A stretch of DNA of 64,000 nucleotides from Acrasis kona (Eukaryota; Heterolobosea; Eutetramitea; Acrasida; Acrasidae). The stretch's first letter is position 1; every line of letters begins with the position of its first letter. The translations under genes were made by a program, and so were the position numbers. Below are positions 19,263-30,296 of the stretch, piece by piece. The stretch lies in contig JAOPGA020000603.1 in assembly GCA_026419775.2 (NCBI GenBank), positions 62,001 through 126,000 on the forward strand, given 5' to 3'. The notes beneath the pieces were generated by a model. It was not told the origin of the DNA, made no database searches, and saw nothing but the letters and a program-made list of their open reading frames with translations.

Positions 19263-22200
19263 ATGTCAGACAATTATGATTACGATGAGGAGGAAGATGA
19301 AGAAGATTATGACGAAAGACCTCACAAAAGAGCCAAAACCTCTCAATTTTTGGATATAGCTGCAGAGGAACAGGATGAAGACGATGAGGAAGATGACTAT
19401 GATGACGAAGATATACAGGCTTCCTCAGAAGAGCGACGCGAAGCTTCACTAAGGGAAAGTCAAATGCAGCAGGAGGCCTCAAGCAGACGGCGCGGAAATA
19501 ACTTCTTACAAGAGCTGGAAGAACGTGCAAAAGTATTCCAGGATGACGGAAAGACAATTGGTGTGGACGACGAGGACGACATTGATGACGACGACGAAGA
19601 AATGATGGGCGGGCAGCTACACCAGCACACGACTAGCAGGTGCCCTAGGGGGCAAACAGCGCACACAGGCGCAATACCCCACAATCAACGACCCCAAACT
19701 ATTTTTGGTGAAATGTAAACATGGAAAAGAAAGACAGGCAGTGATAACGATCATGCAAAAGTTTTTTCAATCTGGAGCAAACAAGCAAACGGTTGCAAAT
19801 CACGAGTGCCCTGTGCGTGGAAGGCTTCAAGGGAAGCATCTACGTGGAATCAGCCAGAGAGAGCTACGTCAAGGCTGCAATCTCCGGACTACACGGACTC
19901 GTCTACGAGACCGGAATCAAGTTGATACCCCTGGCAGAGATGAAGGATGTTTTGAATCCAGGCAAGAGGGAACCACCAGTCAAGACCGGTGCCTTCGTGC
20001 GCATCAAGAGAGGTCTATACAAGGGAGACATTGCAGAGGTGGTGGGCGTGGAGGAATCGCAGGGCCTCGCCAAGATCAAGATGATACCGCGCATCAACAT
20101 TAATAACATTTATGAAGCCGAGAGCAACGCACCAGGAAAGGCACACATCAACAGACCACCGCAACGCTTCATGAACGTGGAAGAGATCAAGGGCCTCAAC
20201 GGCGAAGTCAGCACCCAGGGTTCGTTCGACGTGTTCAACGGCAAGAAGTACAGGGATGGATACTTGTACAAGAGCGTCAAATTCATATCCATGGAGATCA
20301 AGAACGTGAACGTCACCCTGGACGAATTACAAAAATTCAACGCAGGCATGGTGAGCGGCGGCGATGGCGATGCACAATCGGCACTAACGTTGAGCAACAT
20401 TAACGGACTCAAACAGGGATTGAGGAAGCAGGCAGCGTTCAAGAAGGGCGATTTGGTGAGGGCGGTGGAGGGCGATTTGAAGGACATGATGGGAATCGTG
20501 CACGACATTCAGCCCGACAATGACATGGTCACCATCATACCCAAGCACGAAGAATTCAGCAACCAACCGCTTCAATTCCTCGCGTCCCAATTACAAAAGC
20601 ACTTTGAGGTGGGAACGTTCGTCAAGGTGACCAGCGGCAAGCACGAGGGAGAGACGGGTTACATTGTTCGCATCATGGACGAGAACGATGGCACCGTCGT
20701 GTTGTACAGCGACGTGAAAAAGAAGGAGATCAAACCCTTCATGAGCGACATTCAAGAAACATCGGAGGCCACCAGCACCGAGACCACCGTCGGCAATTAC
20801 TCGCTGCACGATATGGTCAAGGTGGATGCTCAGGTGATGGGCGTCATCACCAAGGTGGACAAGGAAATGTTCCACGTGCTGGACAACAACTCCACGGTGC
20901 GCACGTTGAGCTTGCAGGAGATTGGGCCCAAGCGCAACACCAACGACGGATACAAGATACCAGACAAGGCCAATCAATTGGTGGGCGTCAGCGATACCAT
21001 TCGCGTCATCGACGGTCCGTTCAAGGGCAGAGAGGCAGTGGTCAAGCAAATATTCAGGGTCATGTTGTTCTGTCATGCCAGAGATTTGTTGGAGAATGGC
21101 GGAATGTTCGTGGTCAGGGCGCGTCAGTGCGAGTTGAGAGGCGTGGTCAAGGACAGCAGCAACGGTGCCAGCAACGGAAGCATGAGGCCGCCAGGCGCTG
21201 CTGCCAACAAGAATAGAGGATTCATTTACAAGAAGAGGAGCAATCATCCATGGTTGGGCAAGACGGTGCGCATCACCAAGGGTCCCTACAAGAGCTATCT
21301 GGGCATTGTCAAGGACGTGGTGGATACCAATGCACGCGTGGAGCTTCACTCTCACATGAAGACCATCAGCGTGGACATGAATAGCTTGAAGGAAGTGAGC
21401 GGTTACACCGATAATAGGTCATCATCGTCATCACAACAACAACAACAACAACATAGATCACACGGTGCGAGGACGCCCATGGGTGGTGGTGGATGGGATC
21501 ATGGCGGAAGGACTCCGCTGCGATCAGAGCTGGGAAGCGAGACGCCGCTCAGGCCCAGCGGAAGCGAGACGCCCTATCACGACAACATGCCAAGGACGCC
21601 CAGCAATGATCCATGGAATCCACGTGCTCCCATGACGCCCATGAATCGTGATTATGATCATGATTCGTATGCACCATCTACTAGCAGTTACAATCCGGTC
21701 ACCACTCCAGGTGCCACCAGCTATGCGCCGACCACTCCTGGTGTGGGTGGACACGATATGCCTGTGCAGACGCCAGCAGCATACACGCCCTTCACGCCCG
21801 GCGGTGCCATGACTCCAGGAGGTGCCATGAGTTATTCATCTTATCAGACGCCAGGTGCCAACTACCCACCAGAGACGCCCTACAGCGTGGCTCCTAGCAC
21901 GCCTGGTGGTGCCATGACCAGTTATGCACCCACCACTCCTGGTGTAGGTGGATACGCACCCACCACACCTGGTGGTTATATTGCGCCCACTACGCCAGGT
22001 GCGTCCAGCTATGCGCCCAGCACGCCTGGTGGTGCCATGAGCTATGCACCCACTACTCCTGGCGTAAGCAGTTATGCGCCCAGGACACCTGGTGGACCCA
22101 TGAGACACGGCATGCAGACGCCAATGACTGGCGTGAACACACCCGGTGGCGACATGTACTCCAGCGCACAGACACCACGCACTCCTGGCATCGGAGCACA

Positions 22201-22675
22201 AACGCCCAATACTCCTGGTATGGGCGTGCCCATGACACCTGGTGGCATGCCTCAATATCAAACGCCCTACGGTGCTGCTGGTGGGATGATGTACAACATG
22301 CACGCTGGCATGGACGGTGCTGCTGGTGATCAGGGCAATTGGGTCAGAGTTGGCCTCATTGTCAGCATCGACGACGAGAGCAATAGTTACAATGGATATC
22401 GTGGACAAGTCAAGAAGGTGGTGGATAACACTGCATCGCTTGCACTAGAGATGGGCAATGAAGAAGAAGAGGTGGTGGTTCAGGTGGACTGCGATTGTCT
22501 ACAGACGGTGGTGCCGGAGAAGGGGGCGAGAGTGATGGTGGTCAAGGAGGAGTACAGAGGTAACATTGGTACCATGTTGAGTGTGGAGGAGACGGATAAG
22601 ATTGCGGTGGTCAAGATGACGGACGGTCAACACAGAGTGTTGGGTTGGGACAAGATTACGCCTTACAAGGATTAA
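19263..22675 (+). CDS. SPT5: Transcription elongation factor SPT5 (frame breaks)
   Basis: SPT5 pairs with SPT4 (DSIF) on RNA polymerase II and controls pausing and processivity. Parts in order: very acidic N-terminus; NGN domain (DPKLFLVKCKHGKERQA, LQITSALCVEGFKGSIYVE); multiple KOW domains (for example VRIKRGLYKGDIAEV, VRITKGPYKSYLGIV); a long CTR of TPGG/YAPTTPG repeats that P-TEFb-like kinases phosphorylate; and a final KOW. The frame changes twice, each time by one surplus base. The first change is between about 19640 and 19660 (near GGGGG). The second is at TTTTTT, 19762-19767, where dropping one T gives MQKFFNLEQT and an NGN of normal length. Dropping both bases gives 1,136 aa. A 79-nt intron (19561-19639) could explain the first change but would remove the acidic stretch; no normal-sized intron explains the second. 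It ends 3 bp from the opposing stop. Confidence 0.92.
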
Positions 22676-22678
22676 ATG

Positions 22679-23822
22679 TTAATAAATATATTTTATTATG
22701 ATAAACGATAAACCTTTGCATAAGTGTTCTTCGCCAATATCATGTATGGATTTCAGACCAACATGTCGATAGATTACAGCGGTTTCCCGATGGAAGTGGC
22801 ACAAGTATTGGCCTTTGTGTTTAGACCTAAAGCTGTAGGTGTCGTAACCTCTCATTCCCATGCCCACCTTGAATGTTGCTGCATCATGCTGTTTTTCAGT
22901 CAGTACACACCGTCCCCAATCATCAATACTTTGTGAAATGTACTGATCTGTGGACATGGACCGCAACATGACACCATCCTCCGTCTCTATTACAGCCCAA
23001 CATGTCATTTTGCATGATTTAAGAAACGACAGCACACTTGTTCCCTCTACGCCAAGATAAGACCCACAAATAGTCATTATCTGGCAACAATTTGGAGAAA
23101 ATGATAGATTGTTGGTGAACAGTTGTGATTCTTTAAGCCTAAATTCAATAGGAGGACTTTGTACTGAAATGTACATATCACCATCGAAAATAACAAGATT
23201 ATCAGGATGATGATGTAAAGACAAGAAGAACGAACCACTTTGTCTGTAATTTTTACGAAATGTACAAAATCGAATGGCGTCTAGATGTTTGTCTACCATA
23301 ACAAGGCGTGTACCACTCACAGCCACTACTCTATGAACGTATTCTGCAGAAGTAAAAACATTACCCATCCGTATCGTTTCCCTGTTGTCTGAATAAAGTT
23401 GAGCCATCTTCCCTAGAACTCAAAGAAAGTCCATCCATAGTGTCACATAGATATTTAGAATCCTCTACTTTTAACCTTACACAATTCATGTTAAATTGTA
23501 ATTGTAGGGATAACATGTTGAAAAGATTTGAAGCCAACTCTTGTGGATTTAGAGCCCCATGATGATGGTTGTGAACAATAATGTCTATATCAGTCTGTAT
23601 TTCCCTCTTTGTACTTTCGATACGCTTAAAACCAGATATCAACCTCAACAAATCATCTTTTCTATCTGAATGGAGTCTCCTTATTCTAGATGTATATGGT
23701 AAATCACTTTGCACTCTCCCTCTGGTATTGATGTTGTACGGTGGGTTATCCTCAGCCAAACTTGTGGCAGTATTACTATGGCTACCACATAAGATTTTCG
23801 ACAACCACTCTAATGGAGTCAT
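22679..23822 (-). CDS. Unknown beta-rich protein, possibly beta-trefoil
   Basis: Two exons, complement of 23365..23822 and 22679..23330, joined by removal of a 34-nt intron (GTAATG...CATAG), giving 369 aa. Each exon is also an open frame by itself, but the second has a start overlapping the first, which supports splicing. The first 150 residues are helical and basic. The second half has repeated short strands such as GVMLRSMSTDQYISQS and GYDTYSFRSKHKGQYLCH, resembling beta-trefoil units of fascin- or FRG1-like proteins (LRS...GKYL). The function is unknown and the fold call is tentative. Confidence 0.5.
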
Positions 23823-23895
23823 TTCTTTGTTCGTGACAAGTTCCCACTATTACAAAAACATGATATGAAGAAGAGAAAATGCATAAGACATGAGT

Positions 23896-24975
23896 TCATA
23901 GCTGTGATCCTTTTATAATTGTTTTTTGTCTTTCCTGTTCCTTGTATTCTGCTTCCTCCTCCCACTTTCTCCTCCTCATCATCTTCTGTACCATTTGGGT
24001 TTTAGCTTCAGGCTTGACAAACGAATTCTCACTTTTAGGTTGATTCATCATTCTAAGGAAATCCTCGAAACATAGTCTAGATTCACCTTTTTCTGACGTA
24101 CCAGAACAATCATTTTGATTTATTAACTCTCTGCATTCGTCGTCGGTCAACCTTTGACCTATTTCCAAAAAGACCTCCCTCAACCCTTCTACAGTAATGT
24201 ACCCTTGATTTTTTTTATCAAATATTTTAAAAGCTTCTTTCATCTCATCTACTTCTTGATTATTTTTCATTCTTGCTTGAGCCGATGTCTCGTCTACATT
24301 CAAAATCTCACCAACCTCGTCATCAAACATTTGAGTAGGCTGTTTTGATAGAAGTTTTGTTTGTATAATCTGCTTTGTGGTATTTGCTTTAATGTCCGTT
24401 GGTACGAACACTGAATCAACACCAGGCTGCTGCATTAGCTTCAAAAAGTCATCAAAAAATAGCCTTGGTTCTCCAGCACCATTTTCAAAACTACCAGTAG
24501 AGTCATTTTCGATGATGATAGACCTGCACTCTTCTTCTGTGAGCGGCTGCCCTATATGACTAAAGATATCCTTAAATGCTTCAGTGGTGATATAGCCTTG
24601 GTTAGTTCTATCAAAAACCTTGAAAGCCTCCTTCATCTCGTCTACTTCTTGTAGCTGACTGTTTTTGCTTACCATCAAAGTAAGAAATTCATCAAAATCA
24701 ATTTCTCCGTTTCCGTCTTCATCCACCTCCTGAACCATTTCTTTGAGCTCAGTCTCTGATGGATCTTGCATCAACGAACGCATGATGGAGCCTAAAACTT
24801 CTAGTGTAATTGAACCTGACTGCTTTTTGTTTTTTTCATGCTTTTGGTCCTTTTTATTGCCTTGCTTTACAGGAACTTCCATCTGGCTAAGGAAAAGATT
24901 AAAGGCCTCCTTGTACTCCTCAACCTGCTCATTCTTGAGGACTTCGCGAGGATTTATAATCTTTTTCTTGCTCAT
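23896..24975 (-). CDS. Calmodulin-like multi-EF-hand protein
   Basis: 359 aa, single exon. EF-hand 2 (about residues 85-96, DEDGNGEIDFDE) is a canonical Ca2+-binding loop. The others are degenerate: FDRTNQGYITTE, NDSTGSFENGAGEPRLFFDD, FDKKNQGYITVE and NDCSGTSEKGESRLCFED lack several ligands or carry insertions. The block EVDEMKEAFK.FD..NQGYIT...IGQ.LT..EC occurs twice, so a C-terminal calmodulin or centrin lobe was duplicated within the gene. The first hand is interrupted by a Lys-rich insert. The tail is a basic, Gln/Glu-rich helix. A cytoskeletal or flagellar role would fit a centrin relative, but there is no direct evidence. Confidence 0.8.
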   Translation of the reverse strand: MSKKKIINPREVLKNEQVEEYKEAFNLFLSQMEVPVKQGNKKDQKHEKNKKQSGSITLEVLGSIMRSLMQDPSETELKEMVQEVDEDGNGEIDFDEFLTLMVSKNSQLQEVDEMKEAFKVFDRTNQGYITTEAFKDIFSHIGQPLTEEECRSIIIENDSTGSFENGAGEPRLFFDDFLKLMQQPGVDSVFVPTDIKANTTKQIIQTKLLSKQPTQMFDDEVGEILNVDETSAQARMKNNQEVDEMKEAFKIFDKKNQGYITVEGLREVFLEIGQRLTDDECRELINQNDCSGTSEKGESRLCFEDFLRMMNQPKSENSFVKPEAKTQMVQKMMRRRKWEEEAEYKEQERQKTIIKGSQL

Positions 24976-25136
24976 TTTGTAAGGAATTGTGATTCAATCA
25001 ATATTGAAAAAGAAGGTCACATTAAAAACAACGCAAGACCACACATCAAAACGTGTCAATTAAACAACAAACTGCTTAGATCATAAACATGAAGAAATAA
25101 TTATACAAAGTTGAGTGTATTTCAAAAAGATCACTA

Positions 25137-25869
25137 TTAACAGTTACAACCAGGATCTGTTTTCGTTCCAGTGGTGTTGGGGTCCGTAGTTCCGACTGGT
25201 GGTAGGGTGATTCCAGTTGGGGCGGGTTGTACTACTTGTGGGTCAGTGACGCTTTGAACAGTGCATAGTCTGTAAATTTCCTTAAGAATGGTAGAGAAAG
25301 ACAATTCGACATTAGTGGAGTCCAAAGCTGAGGTCTCGATGAAGGACAATGAATTCTTCTCCGCAAAGGCTTTGGCTTCTTCGGTGCTTACGGCTCTCAA
25401 GTGACGAAGATCGCTCTTGTTTCCGACTAACATGATTACAATGTTTGGGACGGCATGGTCTCTGAGTTCCTTTAGCCATCTCTCTACGTTTTCAAAAGTC
25501 ACTCTCTTTGCGACATCATAAACCAAAAGTGCACCTACTGCACCTCTATAATAAGCGCTAGTGATTGCTCTGTACCTTTCTTGACCGGCAGTGTCTATTT
25601 AATGATTATAAATAACGTCCGAGACATTTTTCTTACCCCAGATTTGTGCCTTGATTGTTTTCCCGTCTGTTTTGATGGGTCTAGTCGCAAACTCTACTCC
25701 GATTGTTGTTCTCGTCTCCAAGTTGAATTCATTTCTAGTGAAACGAGACAAGAGGTTACTCTTCCCAACGCCAGAGTCACCAATCAAAACAACTAGTGGC
25801 GGTTTATTACATGAAGGAATTAATGTACATACTCTTGAAAAGATAATCGTATTCGTCGTCTTGGTTCAT
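25137..25869 (-). CDS. RAB11: Rab11 small GTPase
   Basis: Membrane-trafficking GTPase of recycling endosomes, the contractile vacuole and exocytosis. Exons on the minus strand are 25833..25869, 25637..25792 and 25137..25594; introns of 40 and 42 nt; total 216 aa, exactly the usual Rab11 size. Motifs: P-loop GDSGVGKS, switch [30 protein letters not shown] (the Rab11 signature), NKSD, ETSA, and a C-terminal CNC for double geranylgeranylation. The first exon codes only [13 protein letters not shown] Pro/Thr-rich hypervariable tail precedes the Cys motif. Rab11 is a known partner of the exocyst, whose EXO70 subunit is in the same window. Confidence 0.96.
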
Positions 25870-26150
25870 AACAGTGTGTCGTTGAATCTATTTTTCAATT
25901 AATTCCTCCAATAAGAAATTTGTTGTAATTTAAACCAAAATAAGATGAGTTTTGGTCTCGTTGGAACCCACAACGTCATCAACTGTAAAATGCTAAATTT
26001 GATTGATCCTACACATAAGGATCCGCTTTAATGGGCAAAAATACAATAAGCCGTATTTACTGCGGTATTTAATACCACTCATCTCGCTTTTAGCGTCTTG
26101 GTGGATGCTTATCGTTTTTTGTGATTGTAATAATACAACAATATATCGAG
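25870..26150. other. Divergent intergenic region RAB11 / WR-repeat gene
   Basis: 281 bp between opposing start codons with no open frame of note; a shared promoter region. Confidence 0.4.
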
Positions 26151-27068
26151 ATGCCGCCAGTCCCTTTGAGTAGGGGAGGTTTGAAGAAACCACCATCAGC
26201 AAAATCAAACTCCAAAGAAGTGGATAAGCTTGCACTTGATGCAAGAAATATGGAGGAGGAGCTAATAAAGCTAAGAGAAACCATCAACAAAGACTTGGCC
26301 AAGAAGAATGCAATACCGTATGATTCAACGTACTCAATGCATCTAATCTGTTCAGTAAAGAGGGAATTTGGAGAAGCGCAAAAACAAGATTAAATTCAGC
26401 AGATGTTAAAAAAACACAAATATTTAGACCAATACCAACTACTAGTGCGAGTGGGAAATCTTCAACACCAGAAGTCTCTTTTATTAAGGTCACTTCGCAA
26501 CCGATCAGCCTCTTCAAAAGTAAAAATAGTCTCACAGCCTGCTGAAGAAAGTCAAAGTTCGGTTGAAAACGGCACTGGATCTGATTCAGAAGCAGGTAGT
26601 TTATGGGGAACGTATGATGCAGAAGCTAATTCAAAGTCTTTTGCAGAAGCTGTATGGAATTGGCGAAATGCTGATAAAGAGATTGGAGAAACAAAGAGAG
26701 CATCGACACCACCTGGAATATCGTATGAAGAGGGACAAAGAAATGCTAAAATAGTAAAAATAAATTATGAACCAAATCCAAGCCAACAAGGTGGGTTATT
26801 GTGGGGTGAATACAATGAAGAAAATGTAACAAAACACTTTACTGAAGCAGTTATGAATTGGAGGAATAGTGGTCTGGGCCCGAAGGATAAAACAAAAGGT
26901 ACTACAAGTGTTCAGGAAATTGAAATACAAACAGCAAATTCTCAGAGACCTACGACTGCATCACTAGAGAGCAACCTTAATGAAGTTTTTGTGGAGAATC
27001 TTAAACTTAGCACACGTGTTACATATTTTGATGAGTTGGAGGGTTTGTTGAACCAAAAATTACAATAA
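26151..27068 (+). CDS. Protein with two LWGxY-FxEAVxxWR repeats (ZBBX-like)
   Basis: About 276 aa. Exon 1 is 26151..26317; intron 26318..26355 (38 nt) is clear. The second intron is ambiguous: 26489..26537 (49 nt, GTCACT donor) or 26520..26547 (28 nt, GTAAAA donor). Both restore the frame. The last exon runs to 27068. A Pro/Lys-rich start and a short coiled coil precede two copies of the motif SLWGTYDAEANSKSFAEAVW / GLLWGEYNEENVTKHFTEAV, each closing with NWRN. The same FxxAlxxWR repeat occurs in the metazoan ciliary-type protein ZBBX, but no B-box zinc finger is present here. A flagellar role is inferred only from that resemblance. Confidence 0.6.
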
Positions 27069-27230
27069 ACATCGACTTTGTATAAAAACTTTAAGTGTTC
27101 CAACAGCTTGGCCTTTTTAGCTTGATTTTCTATAGATTACAGTATAATATAGTATCTTAGTTGTCGATAGTTTTGTGGTCAATCCCAGTTGGCCAACCGC
27201 GATCAAATGAATTATTCAAATCAAATAAAG

Positions 27231-27700
27231 ATGAGGTTGGGAGCACTATTGGTTTTATCAGTCATTGCAGCTTTTCTGATGGTTTCTGTATATGCTAAAA
27301 CATCCGATCAAACCGAACAACCAGACCAAATAGAACAATTGATTAACGACAAGGTAAAGAACAACAAAGTTGTGGTGTTCTCCAAGAGCTACTGCCCGTG
27401 AGTTTTACAATTCGTAATACATTAACAATATAAAGATACTGCGCAAGAGCAAAGGGTCTACTCAAAAGCTTGTCTGTTAAAGCCGAAATTTTGGAATTAG
27501 ATCAAAGGGAGGATGGTCAAAAGATCCAGTCAACACTGTATGAGAAGTTCACGAAGAGCAGGACTGTTCCATCCATTTGGTTCGACGGTAAATGGTTTGG
27601 AGGTTCTGACAAGCTCATGCAGTCCCTCCAAGATGGAACATTATATGGCACTTTGAAGGAGGCCAACATTGAGTTCGTACCAGAAAAGTCAGAATTATAA
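27231..27700 (+). CDS. Secretory-pathway glutaredoxin (CPYC)
   Basis: Dithiol glutaredoxin that reduces protein or glutathione disulfides. Exons are 27231..27397 and 27436..27700 with a 38-nt intron (GTGAGT...TAAAG), 143 aa. The intron falls inside the active site: CP is encoded before it and YC after it, giving SKSYCPYCARAKGLL. TVPSIWFDGKWFGGSD supplies the cis-Pro and GG glutathione-binding loop. The N-terminus MRLGALLVLSVIAAFLMVSV is a signal peptide or anchor, as in the yeast ER/Golgi Grx6 and Grx7; an in-frame ATG at 27207 would add eight residues. A Gln/Asp-rich linker separates the signal from the domain. Confidence 0.9.
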
Positions 27701-27965
27701 ACAGAGCGTTCTCAGATTAAATAAATGATAATTTATACAAGTGTTTGGTAGTGTTTTTATCACATTTTTCGGGATCTCAAACTTCGTCGGAAGTCACTCA
27801 ACCTGATTTCCGATTTAGCGGATCCCGCACCATTTTAGACTTTTAAAAATAGTTTTCAAATGGTTCGGACTAAAAAAAGAGAAATATCAAGATAGCGCAT
27901 GGCATAAAGTTGTAACTTGTTAGACTCCACATAATTTCCTTGGCTGAACGGGTAAAAGTTACAAT
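27701..27965. other. Spacer between glutaredoxin and TPR gene
   Basis: 265 bp; AATAAATGATAAT just after the glutaredoxin stop is a plausible polyadenylation region; nothing else recognised. Confidence 0.4.
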
Positions 27966-29423
27966 ATGGCCTTGCAAAGGGATAGCCGCATAGACAGGTA
28001 TACAAGAAGAATACAGAATTTTCGGAGGGACATAGCATTGGAAATTACCAAGTCAATAACCGACAATTCATGTTACGAAAGGAACTATGACTTTATCGGC
28101 AAATTGAAATTCATATCAGAAGTTAATTTCTTGAGGCGTGTGTACCATTTAAATGAACAAACAGAAGGCAGTTCAGAACTTGCAATAGACGATCGTGTCT
28201 GTAGCGTCGGCATGAAGAGGAAGAGCGAAGACGACCATTCGACAACACGGACCAAAAAATTCAAACAAGATCATTACCACATTCATAAATACACGAAACA
28301 CTTGAGGGAAGAGTTGCACGCACTTATAAAGACGCTGTCGGACCCAGAGTATAAAACTAGCTACGATTGGCTTTATGTTGCCCAGAAAGAGGCATGGAGC
28401 TATCACCCCAAAAAATCTCTGCCCTCTTTCGGCAATGCCATTCATAAAAACCCCTGGCAATACAGACAGTATGTGCACTTGATGGAGCCGTACAGACAGT
28501 TGGGTAGAAAAAAAGATTGCATCAAGGCATCCTTGATGGCAATACACTATTGCGAGCAAGAACTCCAATGGATTGCTAACGAAAAAAAGACTTATACCGA
28601 GGACGTTGAGGAATTGGATGCAGATTTTTCGTTCGTGATGGGTTACAAGAAGCTTTTCGATGGCATCAACAGTTTCTTTAGCGATGCGCTGATACCAGCG
28701 TGCAGCTGCATCAAGGAGGCCACCATCCAAGACCCCACCAACAATTATGCACTCTTAAACCTCTCCATTCTGTACTCGTTCTCGCCAGGAGGAGGAGATT
28801 TGAAGCTCCAAGCGGTCAAAATGCTTAGGGGAGCCATACAGTCGGTTGGTCCTGCAGAGGTGGAACTCATTACCAGTTTCTTGTGTCACACGTTGAGCCA
28901 AACCTACGTCAACTTGGACATGATTCACGAAGCATTAGAATATTTGGACAAGAGCATACATGCTAACGACACCATGGTGTTGGCCTATCAGGATCGATGT
29001 AAACTTTTAAAAGCAATGGAACACTACGAGCACGCAATGTTAGACAGCGATGCGCTGGTGAAAATAAAACCGGAGAGCTCCATGGAGTTGAGCAACATTT
29101 ACTTGTCCAGGGCCATGTTGTTTGCAAAGCTTGGAAAGTTTGAACTCGTTCTTGATTGGGTGCTGCAGAGCATCAAAGCCGATCCTACCAATGTGTTTCC
29201 TTATACCATCTTGTTGAATGATTTTATAGTCCATAATGAATTCGATAAGGTGAAGAGTTTGATGGAAAAGATTCCTTTTAGTGAAATTGAAGACCCGACT
29301 CAGATCTCTACCTATTTGCAACACCAAGCCGAGGCGTACATTCATTTTAATCATGTCGAAACTGCGAACAATATTCAGAGAAGGTTGGATCGTTACTTGC
29401 AGTCATGGTATAGAATATCTTAA
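27966..29423 (+). CDS. TPR-repeat protein with a nuclear signal
   Basis: 485 aa, single exon. The N-terminal third is basic and helical and carries a bipartite nuclear signal (KRKSEDDHSTTRTKKFK). The rest is made of helix pairs with TPR spacing, for example DPTNNYALLNLSILYS, HEALEYLDKSIHANDTMV and LSRAMLFAKLGKFELVLDWV. TPR arrays are protein-binding scaffolds; the partner is unknown. The protein is cytosolic or nuclear, with no membrane segment. The closest named family cannot be given. Confidence 0.7.
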   Translation: MALQRDSRIDRYTRRIQNFRRDIALEITKSITDNSCYERNYDFIGKLKFISEVNFLRRVYHLNEQTEGSSELAIDDRVCSVGMKRKSEDDHSTTRTKKFKQDHYHIHKYTKHLREELHALIKTLSDPEYKTSYDWLYVAQKEAWSYHPKKSLPSFGNAIHKNPWQYRQYVHLMEPYRQLGRKKDCIKASLMAIHYCEQELQWIANEKKTYTEDVEELDADFSFVMGYKKLFDGINSFFSDALIPACSCIKEATIQDPTNNYALLNLSILYSFSPGGGDLKLQAVKMLRGAIQSVGPAEVELITSFLCHTLSQTYVNLDMIHEALEYLDKSIHANDTMVLAYQDRCKLLKAMEHYEHAMLDSDALVKIKPESSMELSNIYLSRAMLFAKLGKFELVLDWVLQSIKADPTNVFPYTILLNDFIVHNEFDKVKSLMEKIPFSEIEDPTQISTYLQHQAEAYIHFNHVETANNIQRRLDRYLQSWYRIS

Positions 29424-29447
29424 AGTTGTGTTTAATAAAGTATATAT

Positions 29448-30254
29448 TTAGAATTTGGTTGAGTTGGTTGGTGCTGGTGAGGATGGTGCGATAGGTGCTG
29501 GAGAGCCTGGTATGGACGGCGTGGTTGCGATTTCAGATTCTGGTTTCTTACAAATGTACCAAAAGTGAAATTTAGTGTCGTCATCAAACGGAATAGTTGC
29601 AAAATTAGGTTTGGCTGATTTTGGTTGAAAAGACTCGAAATGATATTTACTTACCACATGTTTCGACGGATATGTCCCATGGATACTGCTTGTTTTTGAG
29701 AAAAGGTAGTCGAAGCTGACTCTTGGCATATGAAAGCATCATGAATACACCGGATGGCCGAAGGACTCTGTATATATTCTTGAACGCATTTTGAATTGTC
29801 TTGATGGGTTCATCCCCACACAAAATAATGTCCATTGTTGCTTTGTCAATGATGCAGTCAAACGTATTTTTAGGAAAGTTCATTTCAAGTAAATCCATCT
29901 CTATGAATGCTAAGCCAGGTTTGTCTCCCCCTAGCTTGTTCATCTCTGAAATCGCCGTTTTGGAAAAATCGACGGACACAATGTCTGAAAAACCATCCGA
30001 GTATAGATCCATTGGTAATGCTAATCATGTAAAGTTATACAATCTTAATAAACAGTGTCTTACTAGATACACCACAGCCTGTTATAAGTACTTTACTGTC
30101 TTTGGATGTATGAGTGTTTATCGTGGATTTGATTTCCGAGTATTTCTGGTACCATTCGAATGGTTGAGGTTCTCTATATGATTAAATACCAGAGGCAGAG
30201 TACATACCTTAGGTATCTGTCATCCCAATACGATTTAGATGAGTATTGAGTCAT
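29448..30254 (-). CDS. EEF1AKMT4: eEF1A lysine methyltransferase-like (EEF1AKMT4/METTL13 family)
   Basis: SAM-dependent seven-beta-strand methyltransferase of the family that methylates lysine on elongation factor eEF1A. Minus-strand exons are 30208..30254, 30064..30173, 29655..30020 and 29448..29614; introns 34, 43 and 40 nt; 229 aa. Motifs: YWDDRYLREPQPFEWYQKY at the N-terminus (family signature), motif I KVLITGCGVSTLP, the acidic loop VSVDFS, post-I EMDLLEMNFP, and DCIIDKATMD. A Pro/Ser/Ala-rich tail of about 25 residues follows the domain. The first ATG is 42 bp from the divergent MNS1 start. Confidence 0.85.
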
Positions 30255-30296
30255 GATTTAAATTGTAAGCTCAAACCGCCTTCTGTCTCTCGAGAA

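Noticed and set aside
19761-19785. 25-nt intron explaining the second SPT5 frame change
   Set aside because: Far shorter than every other intron here, and it would delete eight residues from a conserved NGN segment that has normal length without it.
20591-21355. 254-codon minus-strand frame inside SPT5
   Set aside because: Mirror of a GC-rich coding region with His/Leu-rich nonsense composition; SPT5 is clearly the real gene.
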